Assembly: GCA_003024985.2 (NCBI GenBank)
Contig: PXIH01S0003716.1
Source of the DNA: Euperipatoides rowelli
Lineage: Eukaryota; Onychophora; Udeonychophora; Euonychophora; Peripatopsidae
Direction: 5' to 3' (one strand)
Length of the DNA: 14,273 bases
Shown: positions 1 through 8,948 of the stretch, piece by piece
Numbering within the stretch: the first letter of the stretch is position 1
How the letters are laid out: every line of letters starts with the position of its first letter
Made by a program: the position numbers and the translations under genes
Notes under the pieces: generated by a model
Databases searched by the model: none
The model's input: only the letters and a program-made list of their open reading frames with translations
What the model was told of the DNA's origin: nothing

Positions 1-74
1 GCTTATCAAAATTTTTACAAGGAGCCTCCAAACTTGCTATAGCCAGGGCCTCACCAAGTCTAGATCCGGCCATG
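1..74. mobile_element. possible right end of a hAT-like element
   Basis: This stretch is richer in G and C than what follows and ends in CCGGCCATG. That resembles the CCGGCCCTG-type terminus of some non-autonomous hAT elements, which is a memory-based resemblance. One frame is open across it but has no recognisable protein. The left end, if any, lies outside the window and no duplicated target site can be tested, so this remains weak. Confidence 0.2.
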
Positions 75-561
75 TCTCTATCAATAATCTTAAAAAGACA
101 TCAAATTCAAACAATGCTCAGGGCAGTTGGTGGAACCCCTAACGCCCCCCCCCCCCCCCCCCCCCATTTTACTTTTTAACATTACTTGAGACTAGTAAAA
201 CACAACAAATTAAATCAATATACAGTATCTATTGTAATTAGTCAATAAATAATATTTATAATATTTTGTGTTGATTTCATTTGAACAAAATATGCAGTCA
301 AATCTTTTTTTAAAATCCCATAGATGATGATGATAAACAAGTTTTGTTTGACAATTTACAGTACATCACTTAATTAAAACAAATTAGGCTATATTTAAAG
401 TTTGAATAAAATTTTAGCATGGTTTGTAATTTTATTTTTCATTAAAAAAATATTATTGCTATTTAAAAATTTTATTTAAAATGTTGTCATTGAAAAATTA
501 AACCATTTTTGATTCATTTTATTACCTAATGAAATTTAAAAGAAAATGCTTTGTATTTTGG
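75..561. other. AT-rich non-coding stretch with a C21 tract
   Basis: No gene is visible. A homopolymer of 21 C residues lies at 145-165. The rest is simple AT-rich sequence up to the retrotransposon insertion. Its last bases (about 552-565, containing TGTATTTTGG) resemble the hAT-like sequence that resumes at 5024, so the right part is probably the interrupted left portion of that element. Confidence 0.5.
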
Positions 562-565
562 AATG
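562..565. repeat. target-site duplication, left copy (AATG)
   Basis: AATG immediately precedes the 5' LTR and recurs directly after the 3' LTR at 5024-5027. Four to six bases is the usual Ty3/gypsy duplication. Removing the element and one copy joins two TGTATTTTG-rich segments into a coherent hAT-like sequence, which supports this boundary. Confidence 0.55.
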
Positions 566-802
566 TGTTATGTATTTACATACAGCAAAATATTGTAATG
601 AATATCATACAATTAATTGCCACATGCACACGTGTAGGCTATTTTCTGATAATCTTAGAACAGATTATTATTATTTTTCGAGCAATTCTGAAATGTAATA
701 ATGTTTATCCTCTCACTATTAATTAGTCAAATAAATGTTTAGTAGTTGTATTCTGTTACTCAGAATAGCATATCATATGTTCTTTTCTATTAATACACAA
801 TA
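566..802 (+). repeat. 5' LTR
   Basis: The repeat starts TGTTATGTATTT and aligns through its whole length with 4783-5022, with roughly a dozen substitutions and a few small indels by eye. An AATAAA polyadenylation hexamer lies at 730-735, as expected in R/U5 of an LTR. The 3' boundary is uncertain by a few bases. I place it where similarity stops, seven bases before the primer binding site. The 3' copy ends ATAACG, close to the inverted complement (ATAACA) of the first six bases. Confidence 0.9.
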
Positions 803-809
803 GAAAATT

Positions 810-819
810 TGGCGACGAG
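810..819 (+). promoter_or_regulatory. primer binding site, tRNA-Ser type
   Basis: TGGCGACGAG lies just downstream of the 5' LTR. It is complementary to the 3' end of animal tRNA-Ser ending ...CTCGTCG plus the added CCA, the primer from which minus-strand DNA synthesis would start. A serine tRNA primer agrees with what I recall for Mag-type elements. The tRNA identity rests on recalled tRNA sequence. Confidence 0.75.
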
Positions 820-840
820 TTATTAATTTTTATATAAATT

Positions 841-1540
841 ATGGAGTCAAAAATTGGAAGTTTTGATCCTAAAAAAAGTAGCTGAGAAAGGTATGCACAG
901 CAATTACTCTATTTTAGAAGCAACTCAAGTTGAGGATAAATTAAAAATATCGACAACTTTAACTGTTATCGGTAGTGAGACTTATAATTTACTGTGTGAT
1001 TTTATAGCACCTGAAAATCCAAAAAATAAAAGTATACAAGAAATCTTTGCTATTTTACAACGTCAATATACACCTGTAGGACTTTTAAGGACAGAACGTT
1101 TCAAACTCAGAGAAAAAGAACAGGAAGAGTATGAAACAATTTCTTGTTATGCAGCTCAACTCAGGAAAATTTCAGTAAATTGAGAATTAGCAGAAAAACT
1201 TAATTTCACTTTAGTGGAACAGTTTATCTACGGGATTAGAGATCATTCGATCAGGAAAAGATAAATTATGGCAAGAAATGTCATTTCCTTCGATGAAGTA
1301 GTAAGTTTAGCCTGTGCGGCAGAATTAAGTAATAAAATTTTTATCGACTTTGAAAAGAAAAATAATGTGTTTCGGCAAATTTTAATAAAAAAACGCACGA
1401 GTAAAAATGTAAATACTGCATTCAGATAAAATTTGTAAATTTAAGAATGCTACTTGTCATTTCTGCAAAAAAATTGGACACATAAAAACAGCACTTGTAG
1501 ATTTCTTAAAAAAAAGAAGGAACTGCAAACAAAACTTATT
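841..1540 (+). pseudogene. gag-like nucleocapsid pseudogene with CCHC zinc knuckle
   Basis: This encoded the structural Gag protein that packages element RNA. The probable start is ATG 841, whose frame closes at TGA 883-885. The frame then shifts, and 854-1180 reads a typical Mag-type capsid segment including IGSETYNLLCDFIAPENP and later YAAQLRKI. A TGA at 1181-1183 and a TAA at 1262-1264 interrupt it, although gag-like sequence continues in between and after (for example FDEVVSLACAAELSN). A CCHC zinc knuckle is visible: Cys at 1455-1457 and 1464-1466, His at 1479-1481 and Cys at 1496-1498. The last Cys is reached only after a one-base frameshift. The copy cannot make a functional Gag. Confidence 0.85.
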
Positions 1541-1554
1541 ATCTTGAACTGACT

Positions 1555-1990
1555 AATTTTGACAAGCCTGGCTCAAATGAAAGCATAAACGAAGTTGGAA
1601 ATAAAATGGCTATTCCTTTTATTGTTAGCTCTTACAAAACTATAAACACAACTTCGGACTCAAAGCCTATTATTTTAAATGTAATTGTTAATGGAAAGCA
1701 GATAGACTTTGAATTGGATACGGGAGCCTCAATAAGTTTAATCCTGATGTGTTTAAATTATTGTGGCCAACAGAAAAATTAGACAGTACTACAGTAAGCT
1801 AATGCTTAAAGCTTTTGATCACTTGATCAAACCAGTAAGCATTAAAAAAGCCAACAGCCAGTTTAAAAACAATACTGCAAATAATTAATCTTGAACTATT
1901 TGTGACAGACATGGGAAGCACTGCATTACTTGGAAGAGCATGGTTCAGCTTGCTGGATTTAAAAACAAATCTAGGAAAAGACATTCACTC
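1555..1990 (+). pseudogene. retroviral-type aspartic protease, broken
   Basis: This segment is the pepsin-like protease that cleaves the polyprotein. The active-site motif DTGA is intact at 1717-1728, in the context FELDTGAS, preceded by the strand IILNVIVNGKQIDFELD. The frame is lost a few codons later and shifts again before 1900. TLLG-like sequence (STALLGRAW) at about 1917-1943 corresponds to the usual second conserved block near the end of the domain. Stops and frameshifts separate the two halves, so this is a relic. The next segment (IHSLED onward) leads into the reverse transcriptase. Confidence 0.8.
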
Positions 1991-2910
1991 TTTAGAAGAT
2001 GCAAATGAAAAATTAAATATATTTTTAAAACAGTTCAAAAAACTATTTGCTAATGAACTTGGTTGCATCAAAGGAATTGAAGCAAATTTATTTTTAAAAA
2101 AAGATTCAGTCCCAAAATTTTGTAAACATAGGAACATGCCTTTCGCTCTAATTCCAGCTGTGGAGTAGCTTAATAAACTTCAAAATCAAGGCATAATTAC
2201 ACCGATTAAATTCTCAAAGTGGGCTGCGCCGATCATGCCGATTTTAAAAAAGCTTGGAAGCCTGAGAATATGTGGGATTAAAGCATCGGACTGAATAAAA
2301 ACTTGGAAGTTAATCATTATCCGCTTCCAATTATCAATGAAATTTGAAGTAAACTAAACAGTGGGGGTAATTTTTAGTAAACTTGACTTATCCCAGGCCT
2401 ATCATCAAATACGTATGGAAGCCAAGTTTAGTGAACTTTTAACAATCAACACACACCTCGGACTGTTTAGCATTAATAGACTTCCATTTGGCATTTCTCC
2501 AGCACCTGCAATATTCCAAAGGGTAATGGACACAATTCTTAAAGGTGTAAATAAAACAGCTGTGTTGCATGTTACCTGATATTCTTATAAGTAATAAGGA
2601 TTTAAATACACATTTTTCTGATTTAAAACAAGTTTTAGAAACTTTAGAAAAAAATGGAATACGTTTAAATCAGGAAAAATGTGAATTCTGTAAAGATAGT
2701 GTTGAGTATCTATGGCATATCATTAGTAAAAATGGAATAACTGTCAATAGTAAAAAAATCAAAGCAATTACGAAGGCCCCAACCCCTACAAATATTGACC
2801 AACTTTGTTCATTTATAGGATTTTTGAGTTATTACCAGAAATTTATTCCAAATTTGTCTAACAAAATTTGTGAATTAAATAAATTACTAACAAAAGGATA
2901 TAAATGAAAC
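1991..2910 (+). pseudogene. reverse transcriptase domain, broken
   Basis: This is the RNA-dependent DNA polymerase of the element. The connecting region contains GCIKGIEANLFLKKDSVPKF (about 2060-2120), typical of K02A2.6-like Pol. Motif A (KLDLSQAYHQI) has its catalytic Asp at 2385-2387, and LPFGIS lies at 2481-2498. The expected YxDD box falls at about 2568-2586, where the frame shifts. Only one Asp codon is left, so polymerase activity must be lost. After the shift, 2569-2904 reads thumb-like sequence (KCEFCKDSVEYL, FIGFLSYYQKFIPN). TAG at 2166-2168 and several further stops around 2290-2350 also interrupt the domain. Confidence 0.88.
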
Positions 2911-3420
2911 TGAAACGAAAGATGTGAAAAACAATTTGAATTAATTAAAAAAGAATTGACCTCCGAAAAACTTTTAATCCATTACAACCCAGAGCTTGAA
3001 TTAATTCTGGTTACAGATGCATCACCTTATGGGGTGGGGGTCAATCTTGTCACATCGCTTTAAGGACAATTCTGAAAACCAATTATGTTTGCTTCAAGGA
3101 GCCTAAATTCTACTGAAAGAAAATACTCTTAATTGGACCGAGAAGCGCTCTGAATAATTTTTGGAATTCAAAAGTTCCATAAGTATATTTATGGTAGAAG
3201 GTGCTCTCTATACACTGACCATAGACCCCTAACCTACATCTTTAACTCTGAAAAGGAAATCCTACTTTGGCCGCTAGCCCTCTGGAAAGATGGACAATTA
3301 TACTATCAAATTATGATAACATAATATATAAGCCGTCAAAGGAAAATAGCAACACAGATGCTCTGTCCAGTCTCCCACTTCCGGATAATTCACGGACTAA
3401 GAAAGAAAAAAGAAAAAATG
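2911..3420 (+). pseudogene. RNase H domain and tether, broken
   Basis: Ty3/gypsy Pol carries an RNase H that degrades the RNA strand of the hybrid. Visible landmarks are DASPYGVG with the first acidic residue at 3016-3018, FASRSLNSTERKYS at about 3090-3130, and TDHRPL with its Asp at 3217-3219. TAA at 3061-3063 and further stops near 3130 and 3150, plus a frameshift before 3267, break it. The segment after 3267 (SPLERWTIILSNYDN, then DALSSLP) is the family's typical end of RNase H and the linker towards integrase. Confidence 0.83.
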
Positions 3421-3589
3421 TCTACACAATGGAAACAGAAGACGAATTCCCCTTTACAAAAGAAGACATTGCCATAGCAAAACTTAAGGACCAACAACTG
3501 AAACAAATAATGGAATATTTAATTCATGGTTTGCCAAATAAGGGAAACAAGGACCTTTGTGAAAAAAACCTTTTATTAAAAAAATAACA

Positions 3590-4537
3590 GCTCTCAATGC
3601 AGGACGGTTGTCTATTATGGGGACTCAGTCATAATTGCTTGTAGCCTTAAACAAGCTGTATTAAAAGAACTACAAAGAGGACATAACATAACTGTTAAAA
3701 TGAAACTGTTAGCACAATCTTCTTCTTTGTGGCACAACATTGACAAGGACATTGAACAAGTGTCATAAAAATGCCGCACCTGTCAATTAAACCAAAAGGA
3801 TCCTGCTAAAGTCATTGTACACCCCTGGATACGTCCAAAAGGACCATGGTTACGTATACATACTGTCATGGGGCCATATTTAAACAAATTATATCTAGTA
3901 ACGGTCGATAGTTTTTCCAAATGTCCAGAGGTTAAGATCCTTAATAGGGCAAACTCTGAAACCATCATTTGTACATTAGAAGAGGATTTCTCTCGCTATG
4001 GTTGCCAGGAACAACTTGTGTCGGACATAGGCACTCTGTTTACTTCTGATGATTTTGAAAAATTTTGGAACAGAAGAATACACTATACCAAATCAGCCCC
4101 TTTTCATCCTGCAAGCAATGGTCAGGCAGAGCGCTTTGATAAAATTGCCAAAACCTTCTTAAAAAAAGTAAAAGATTTGAATGAAAATAATCTACAAGTT
4201 TTTATTCACTTATAGGAGCACTCCCCATTGTACCTTAAAAGTGTCACTGGCTGAACTTTTCCTTGGCAGGAAACTAAGAAGCCAATTACAGAAAATCAAC
4301 CCTCTACCCATCATTCCTCAGAAATCATTCAAAAATAAGTATACTGAAGGACAACATATCCTTTCAAAAAATTATAGTAAACTTTATAAAACAAAATGGG
4401 TTGAAGCCAAAATCAAGAAGATACTGTCACCCGTAACTTTCATGGTACAGATCAAGGATGATGGCAGAGAATTTAAAAGGCCCTTTAACCAGATCAGACC
4501 TTCGTACTTAATACCAGATACCACTACAGAACCCTAG
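3590..4537 (+). pseudogene. integrase, broken and lacking the first catalytic Asp
   Basis: Integrase joins the cDNA to the host genome. The N-terminal HHCC zinc finger is recognisable, with His at 3682-3684 and 3733-3735 and Cys at 3772-3774 and 3781-3783, but a TAA at 3766-3768 lies within it. In the catalytic core, the family H-x-D-x-x-G-P box reads HTVMGP at 3859-3876. GTC replaces the expected Asp codon and one residue is missing. The other two acidic residues remain, SD at 4021-4026 and the Glu of GQAERF at 4129-4131. A frameshift near 4190-4215 moves the reading into 4181-4534, which carries the GPY/F-like C-terminal module (ILSPVTFMVQI, QIRPSYL). It ends at a premature TAG at 4535-4537. 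Confidence 0.87.
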
Positions 4538-4771
4538 CTCGTGTCAGATAACGATACCACTTGTCTTCTGGATTATTATCCTTTAGTCAGGAGGGAAAGC
4601 AATGTACCACATACTGGCACTCCACCACCAGCATCACCACCCATAATTAGCCTAGAAGCCGGAGCATCATCACCCAACCAGATATGGTATAGGAAAACCA
4701 GTACTCTGACCAAACCAACACGCTACCCGCCCCAAAATAGAAAACCTCCCGACCGTTTCCAGCACTCTTGA
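4538..4771 (+). pseudogene. C-terminal tail of Pol
   Basis: This segment is in the same frame as the preceding integrase module, separated only by the TAG at 4535-4537. It was therefore the natural C-terminus of Pol before a nonsense mutation. It is proline-rich (TGTPPPASPP) and ends with RYPPQNRKPPDRFQ, a basic Pro/Arg motif common at the end of Mag-type polyproteins. The TGA at 4769-4771 overlaps the polypurine tract. No env follows. Confidence 0.7.
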
Positions 4772-4776
4772 GGGGG
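4770..4776 (+). promoter_or_regulatory. polypurine tract
   Basis: GAGGGGG sits six bases before the 3' LTR. It is the RNase H-resistant primer for plus-strand DNA synthesis. Its position directly before the TGTTATG of the LTR supports the boundary. Confidence 0.8.
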
Positions 4777-4782
4777 CATAGC

Positions 4783-5022
4783 TGTTATGTATTTGCATAC
4801 AGTAAATATTTTAATGAATATCATAAAATTAATTGCCACAAGGCACACGCACACGTGTAGGCTATGTTCTGATAATCTTAGAACAGATTATTATTGTTTT
4901 TCCGAGCAATTCTGCAATGAAATGTTTATCCTCTCACTAGTTAATTAGTCAAATAAATGTTTAGTAGTTGTATTGTTACTCAGAATAGCATACCATATGT
5001 TCCTTTCTATTAATACATAACG
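4783..5022 (+). repeat. 3' LTR
   Basis: This is a direct copy of 566-802, beginning TGTTATGTATTT and containing the same AATAAA (4952-4957), CACACGTGTAGGCTAT and CTTAGAACAGATTATTATT segments. Divergence from the 5' copy indicates an old insertion. The 3' end is set by the AATG target duplication and is uncertain by a few bases. Confidence 0.9.
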
Positions 5023-5023
5023 T

Positions 5024-5137
5024 AATGTATTTTGAAATTACAAATGTATTTGTTATTTTCAATACTGTACACAATTTCTAAAATATTTGTATTTTGTTAT
5101 CGGAAATACATTCTTCAATGTATTTTACCCAGCTCTG
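5024..5137. mobile_element. right end of a hAT-like element, interrupted by the retrotransposon
   Basis: The segment is made of repeated, partly self-complementary TGTATTTTG/AAATACA words. It ends in ATTTTACCCAGCTCTG, whose reverse complement, CAGAGCTGGGTAAAATACAT, matches the CAGAG-type terminal inverted repeats of hAT elements. The sequence just before the 5' LTR (TGTATTTTGGAATG) has the same character. I could not find the matching left terminus or the 8-bp duplicate of the flank AGTACTAC in the window, so the left end is deleted, too diverged or outside. Confidence 0.6.
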
Positions 5138-5351
5138 AGTACTACTGACTGGACCTTTAAGCTACCATTATAAGGAGGATATGATAAAGTTTTTTTATAA
5201 TAATATTCAATGCATTTAAAATTAAAACAAATTAAAAACATGAAAAATTGTGTTTAACTTGCAGAGAATATTTTTCAAATTTCGAGTACAAATGCAAATA
5301 CTAAATACAATTGTATCTGTTTAAATCCTTGTTACTGCATATTTATAATTA

Positions 5352-6251
5352 GGGCACTAAAAGTTAGAAAATACTTTCAGGAAATTCATTTTCAAACATT
5401 GGACGCGGGGGGGAGGGAGATTTTTTTTTCTTTCTTTTTTTCATTAACTTAAATTTTTAGACGAGGGAAGCACTAATTTTTTTTTTTTCAACCAAGTATC
5501 ATTTTAAGTAACCTAATATAAATTTTAGCATTAAAAACTAAACCTGCTATGATTTTATTTTTATTTTTTAAATATACAGTATGCAGATTCCTTTGAAGAG
5601 TGCTGGTCTTAGAAATGTGGAATAATGATAGAAGTGGAAAATGATTGTGAATTAATGCATAGGCCTATATTTTTATTGTATTATTATTTACTTTCTGTAT
5701 AATTTTAGCTTGTATTATTAAATTTGTTTCTGGATTTCTTGTAATTAAATTTGAACAATAAATTATGTTTACATCCGCTTTGCAAAAAAAAAAAAAACTT
5801 GTCAGCTTACCGTAATTTGGAAATCATTTTAAACTTTAGGCTATATTCTATAGAAATTGAGAAAGAACAATCGACATATGAATATTAATTTTATATTCAT
5901 AATTCTTAAAAAAAATTTATTATAAGAATAATTTCCATGATTTTATATAGAGTAAGGAGAAATGCCAATATGTACAGTAGCTAATAGTCAAGGTTATTAA
6001 ATAACCTTGACTAATAGTAGCCTATAATAGTGGCTGTAATCTTTACTAATAGGAAATTGCACCTCCACTTTCATCCATTCCAATAAAATATTATAATTAT
6101 GCTGCCAATTTATTTGGGAATTTGACAATTTAAAGCCAATCAAAAACATTCTTAATATATGGAAAGAATCTGATGCGGTCGGAACTTTTTTTATTTTTAT
6201 TTTTTTTAACGTGGGCAGTCCCCAGAAACGAGGTTCCAACTTTTAGTGCCC
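5352..6251. mobile_element. non-autonomous PIF/Harbinger-like element
   Basis: An 18-bp inverted repeat with one mismatch bounds this 900-bp segment: GGGCACTAAAAGTTAGAA at 5352-5369, and its complement at 6234-6251. The flanks TTA at 5349-5351 and TTA at 6252-6254 form a 3-bp target duplication. GGG-starting termini plus TTA/TAA duplications are the signature of PIF/Harbinger and its Tourist-like relatives (family knowledge). No transposase frame is visible inside. The interior is AT-rich with a G-rich patch (5404-5418), poly-T runs and a strong palindrome at 5981-6017. The near-identical ends suggest the element is younger than the neighbouring retrotransposon. Confidence 0.7.
5981..6017. 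repeat. 37-bp near-perfect palindrome
   Basis: The arms TAGTCAAGGTTATT (5985-5998) and AATAACCTTGACTA (6000-6013) are exact reverse complements around one central A. After one A:A mismatch on each side, three more pairs (CTA/TAG) extend the stem. The single-base centre favours a cruciform or a DNA-binding or recombination palindrome over an RNA hairpin, which would need a loop. It is not at the centre of the element that contains it. Confidence 0.85.
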
Positions 6252-6254
6252 TTA

Positions 6255-6789
6255 AGAGAGAGATCAGTTAATAGGCTATAGAGATAAAACCAAAAAATAT
6301 AATAAGAACATAAGGAAAAATGTAGTTCCTGCATGTGCTAGTTTTTTTAAAGAAACAAACACTTTTGAAATTTAGCTGCTTTTATCATTACTTTTTGCAA
6401 ATTTTAACATTTTAGTTACAGTAATATTAACAGAAGGATATTTACATTTTGTTGCAGTTTAATCTGTTACCTCCCCTCCCCCCAAAAAAAATCCTAACAC
6501 TGAACATAAGGTCCTTTCAGAAAAGCTTCAGTTTTATCCCTACTTATTTCAAAAAATTTTTTTCCTATTAAAAATAAACAATTTTCTTCAAGCTTAAATA
6601 GAAGCCTTTTTTAAAATACTTTAGACTACGTGCCAGGATTCATGAACTAGGTAGATAAGAAAAAATAATCGTGATAATATAATTAATATCTTAAAAACAA
6701 CAAATATTTAAAATTTCGTTAATATTTTTTTAGTTACTACAATTCTCATACTGTATTTTACAACACTTAGGCTACAAGTTGTTTTTCAG
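6255..6789. other. AT-rich non-coding stretch upstream of the first candidate exon
   Basis: No gene, RNA or repeat is recognised. There are poly-A/T runs and a C-rich patch at 6471-6482. If the gene model downstream is right, this interval should hold its promoter and a 5' untranslated exon, because the ATG-bearing exon is preceded by a good splice acceptor. I see no convincing core promoter. Confidence 0.4.
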
Positions 6790-6835
6790 TTATGGGAAAT
6801 GTCAGAAAGCCAAGACAGAAAGTAAGGAAGTCGGG
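6790..6835 (+). CDS. candidate exon 1 of a spliced gene (start codon)
   Basis: A pyrimidine-rich acceptor (GTTTTTCAG, ending 6789) and a strong donor (GG then GTAAGAA at 6836) bracket a short segment. Its ATG at 6792-6794 has G at -3 and G at +4. It reads MGNVRKPRQKVRKS plus two bases of the next codon. The Lys/Arg-rich start could be a nuclear or nucleolar targeting tail, which is inference only. Another frame is also open here, but only this one stays open through all later exons. I do not recognise the protein. Confidence 0.5.
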
Positions 6836-7017
6836 GTAAGAAATTTAAATTGGGATGTAAATTTCCAACACTGTAATGCATTTAGCCTTTAAAAAATGTC
6901 CATGTGACAAGCAATAGACAACACATTTTGAGTCAATTACCAGAATTTTGTGATAAAGACAAGAAAATATATATTAAAAAAAAAAAATCATTTAAATTGA
7001 TTTCAATTCTATTCCAG

Positions 7018-7040
7018 ATGTTCAAGCAGCTTGTATGCAG
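7018..7040 (+). CDS. candidate exon 2 (23-nt micro-exon)
   Basis: The segment has a strong acceptor (TTCAATTCTATTCCAG ending 7017) and a perfect donor (GCAG then GTAAGTA at 7041). Its first base completes the glycine codon left by exon 1. It then reads CSSSLYA and leaves one base. Splice signals on both sides are the best in the window, but at 23 nt the coding content is too short to be convincing by itself. Confidence 0.45.
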
Positions 7041-8264
7041 GTAAGTACAATATTAATATTAAAAACCAATGGAAAAATAAAAAAGAACTTAAAATAACAT
7101 AAAAAAAAGGCAACATTTTTATTATTACAAATCATTTCGTTATGCTGAATATGTGATATAATATGTACACAGTAGATACTGTATATATATTTTTTGATAA
7201 TATAATCAATACAAGATAGATAAAAGCACCAAATTTTGTATGAAGGTAATTTAGTCATAATAGCCTAATTTTTTTCTTAAAATAGTCAAAATTATTAATT
7301 ATGAGCAAATACTCTTTCTTTAGAAATTTTTATTATAATAATTTACTTCAATTTAAAACTACAACAATTCATTACTGAAAACCTTAAAATAAATTTATTT
7401 CACAATTAGTAAAAATAAAAAAGACAAAGAAAAATAACTTTTTTTTTATTCAATCAAAATATTTCTCTTAATCTACATAAACTGGGATTAAGAACAATGA
7501 CTATAAATTCATCGAGTACCATAGCATAATAGTACACATTAAGATTAATTATTTATATATTATGTACTGATAAGTTTAACTATTTAATCACAAGAAGTCT
7601 TCTTATAATATTTGACCAATTCTTGAACAATCAAATGACTAACATGACGCTACTCATAAATTATTCCTAAATAACATATTTTGAAAATGTTATGTTCATG
7701 TCTCAGCAATGTTTTTAATTTTAAAATGGAAACCAAATGATTATATGGGATAGTATCATAGTATTTAAAAAAACAACAACATAGCAATAGTTTATTATTG
7801 TATTAAAGATTTAAGTCCACAATAAAAATAAAAAAAACATGTAAAAAATAAATTTTAAATATTAGGAAACATTTTGCAGTTAAACAGTGGAATGTAGAAT
7901 AATAATGTTTCTTCACCAATATATTGATTGTTTTCCTTAAAAATAACCAATTAATTATCTATATTCTTTAAAATTTATGGGGGTTAGAATTGTTGACATG
8001 CATAATGATGCTGAGCGAAGAAAAAAAAAAACGAACTTATGATTAATCACTGCATTTATTTTGGTATTGATAAATACTGTAACTATAATGTATTGCTTAT
8101 GTTTATTGAATTGCTATTTTGTCACAATATAAAACAAAAAGAATAACATTTCAATTAATTTATAACAGTGAATGTATAAAAAAAGCCACAAAAGTGGGCT
8201 GTATTAAAATAACTTTATATAACAGTTATAAGCTACAAGAACTTTAATAACTCGGTATTATCAG
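7041..8264. other. candidate intron, AT-rich, no other feature
   Basis: This 1.2-kb interval is dominated by A/T tracts and has no recognisable gene or repeat. An open frame on the minus strand (7022-7258) is a low-complexity Ile/Phe/Tyr-rich translation of AT-rich DNA. I treat the interval as the intron between candidate exons 2 and 3. Confidence 0.4.
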
Positions 8265-8285
8265 CCTCACTTCCGACTGTTTCAG

Positions 8286-8314
8286 GTGCTGCATATCACA
8301 CTCCATTGGAGCTA
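8286..8314 (+). CDS. candidate exon 3 (29 nt, or 50 nt from 8265)
   Basis: A very good acceptor (CACTTCCGACTGTTTCAG ending 8285) and a GTAGGT donor at 8315 bound this segment. The first two bases complete the codon left open by exon 2. It then reads AAYHTPLEL and ends on a codon boundary. An alternative acceptor (TATTATCAG ending 8264) would start the exon at 8265 in the same phase and add seven codons (including SLPTVS). The 8255-8315 block is clearly richer in G and C than its surroundings. Confidence 0.42.
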
Positions 8315-8859
8315 GTAGGTGTTCTTTTTTTTTATGGCATATTGTGATCAAATCTTTTTTTCATTTTAAAGTCAGAAATGGGAAGCATTTATTTTTGTAT
8401 ATAAAATTTTGTTTGGGTAGGATAAGTGGACATTCTTTTCCAAACATTTTGATAGATTTATAATCTTCTGAGCAGTTATAGAATATCATTCATAAAAGTT
8501 TAATCATATCCAAAGCTTTTAATTTTTATCCATTTGATTTTGTTGCCCTCTTTGTTTAAAAGCATTTTAACACTAGTGCAGACAATACTTTAATTCATAA
8601 AAGTCATCAATGTATAATGCATCGACTTCATTAAGTGATTTGATAAAATGTTTAAAATAAGTCTAGGTATCCAATTTGAAAGGTAATAGCCTATTAACGC
8701 TTACACTAAAATAAAAACTAGACACAAATACAAAATATGATAGAAAAACTCAGATATTGTTGAAATGATTAAAATAATCCTTTTCAGATCATTTTAGAGT
8801 TCTAAAAAGGACGCAGGAAGTAAATCCTTAAAAACTTCTACAGATCAAATCTTTTGCAG
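8315..8859. other. candidate intron, AT-rich
   Basis: No coding segment, RNA or repeat is seen. It ends in the pyrimidine-rich acceptor ATCTTTTGCAG in front of candidate exon 4. Confidence 0.4.
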
Positions 8860-8948
8860 TCGACTACACGGTTATTTGCAAAGGCAGTTGCCCATAATTT
8901 TACTCAAGTTAACCAAGGATTTATGATCCATATGTCTTCAGAATGCAG
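8860..8948 (+). CDS. candidate exon 4, best-supported exon of the plus-strand gene
   Basis: This 89-nt segment lies between acceptor CAAATCTTTTGCAG (ending 8859) and donor GCAG then GTGGGT (8949). It is open in only one frame, the frame predicted by the preceding exons. It reads a balanced, non-repetitive peptide including RLFAKAVAHNFTQVNQ and GFMIHMSSEC, then leaves AG of a split codon. Reading past the donor meets a stop (TAG) within about ten codons, as expected for an exon-intron border. The minus strand is closed. Its last eight bases are also the first bases of the 108-bp tandem repeat. The protein family is not recognised. Confidence 0.6.

Larger units (their letters stand above)
566..5022 (+). 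mobile_element. degenerate Ty3/gypsy LTR retrotransposon, Mag/K02A2.6-like
   Basis: This is a full-length but inactive LTR retrotransposon of about 4.46 kb. In order it shows a 5' LTR, a tRNA primer binding site, a gag-like region with a CCHC zinc knuckle, aspartic protease (DTGA), reverse transcriptase, RNase H, integrase (HHCC and DDE-type core), a polypurine tract and a 3' LTR. Protease-RT-RNaseH-integrase is the Ty3/gypsy order. Phrases such as LDLSQAYHQI, LPFGIS and HPASNGQAERF, plus the gag residues, point to the Mag-type group found across invertebrates. There is no env and no room for one. At least ten in-frame stops and several frameshifts break the reading frame. Base 4 of the flanking AATG pairs marks the probable target duplication. 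The family assignment is from recalled motifs, not from a search. Confidence 0.93.

Noticed and set aside
529-726. Plus-strand open frame of 65 codons
   Set aside because: It starts in flanking sequence and runs into the 5' LTR. The translation is Ile/Phe-rich, as expected from AT-rich DNA.
1799-1984. Minus-strand open frame
   Set aside because: It is antisense to the protease/RT linker of the retrotransposon.
3783-3968. Minus-strand open frame
   Set aside because: It is antisense to the integrase core, which has clear homology on the plus strand.
5997-6239. Minus-strand 80-codon open frame
   Set aside because: It lies inside the Harbinger-like element, begins at its terminal repeat and shows no transposase motif.
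7022-7258. Minus-strand 78-codon open frame
   Set aside because: The translation is low-complexity Ile/Phe/Tyr/Cys. The plus strand carries a splice-bounded micro-exon at its edge.
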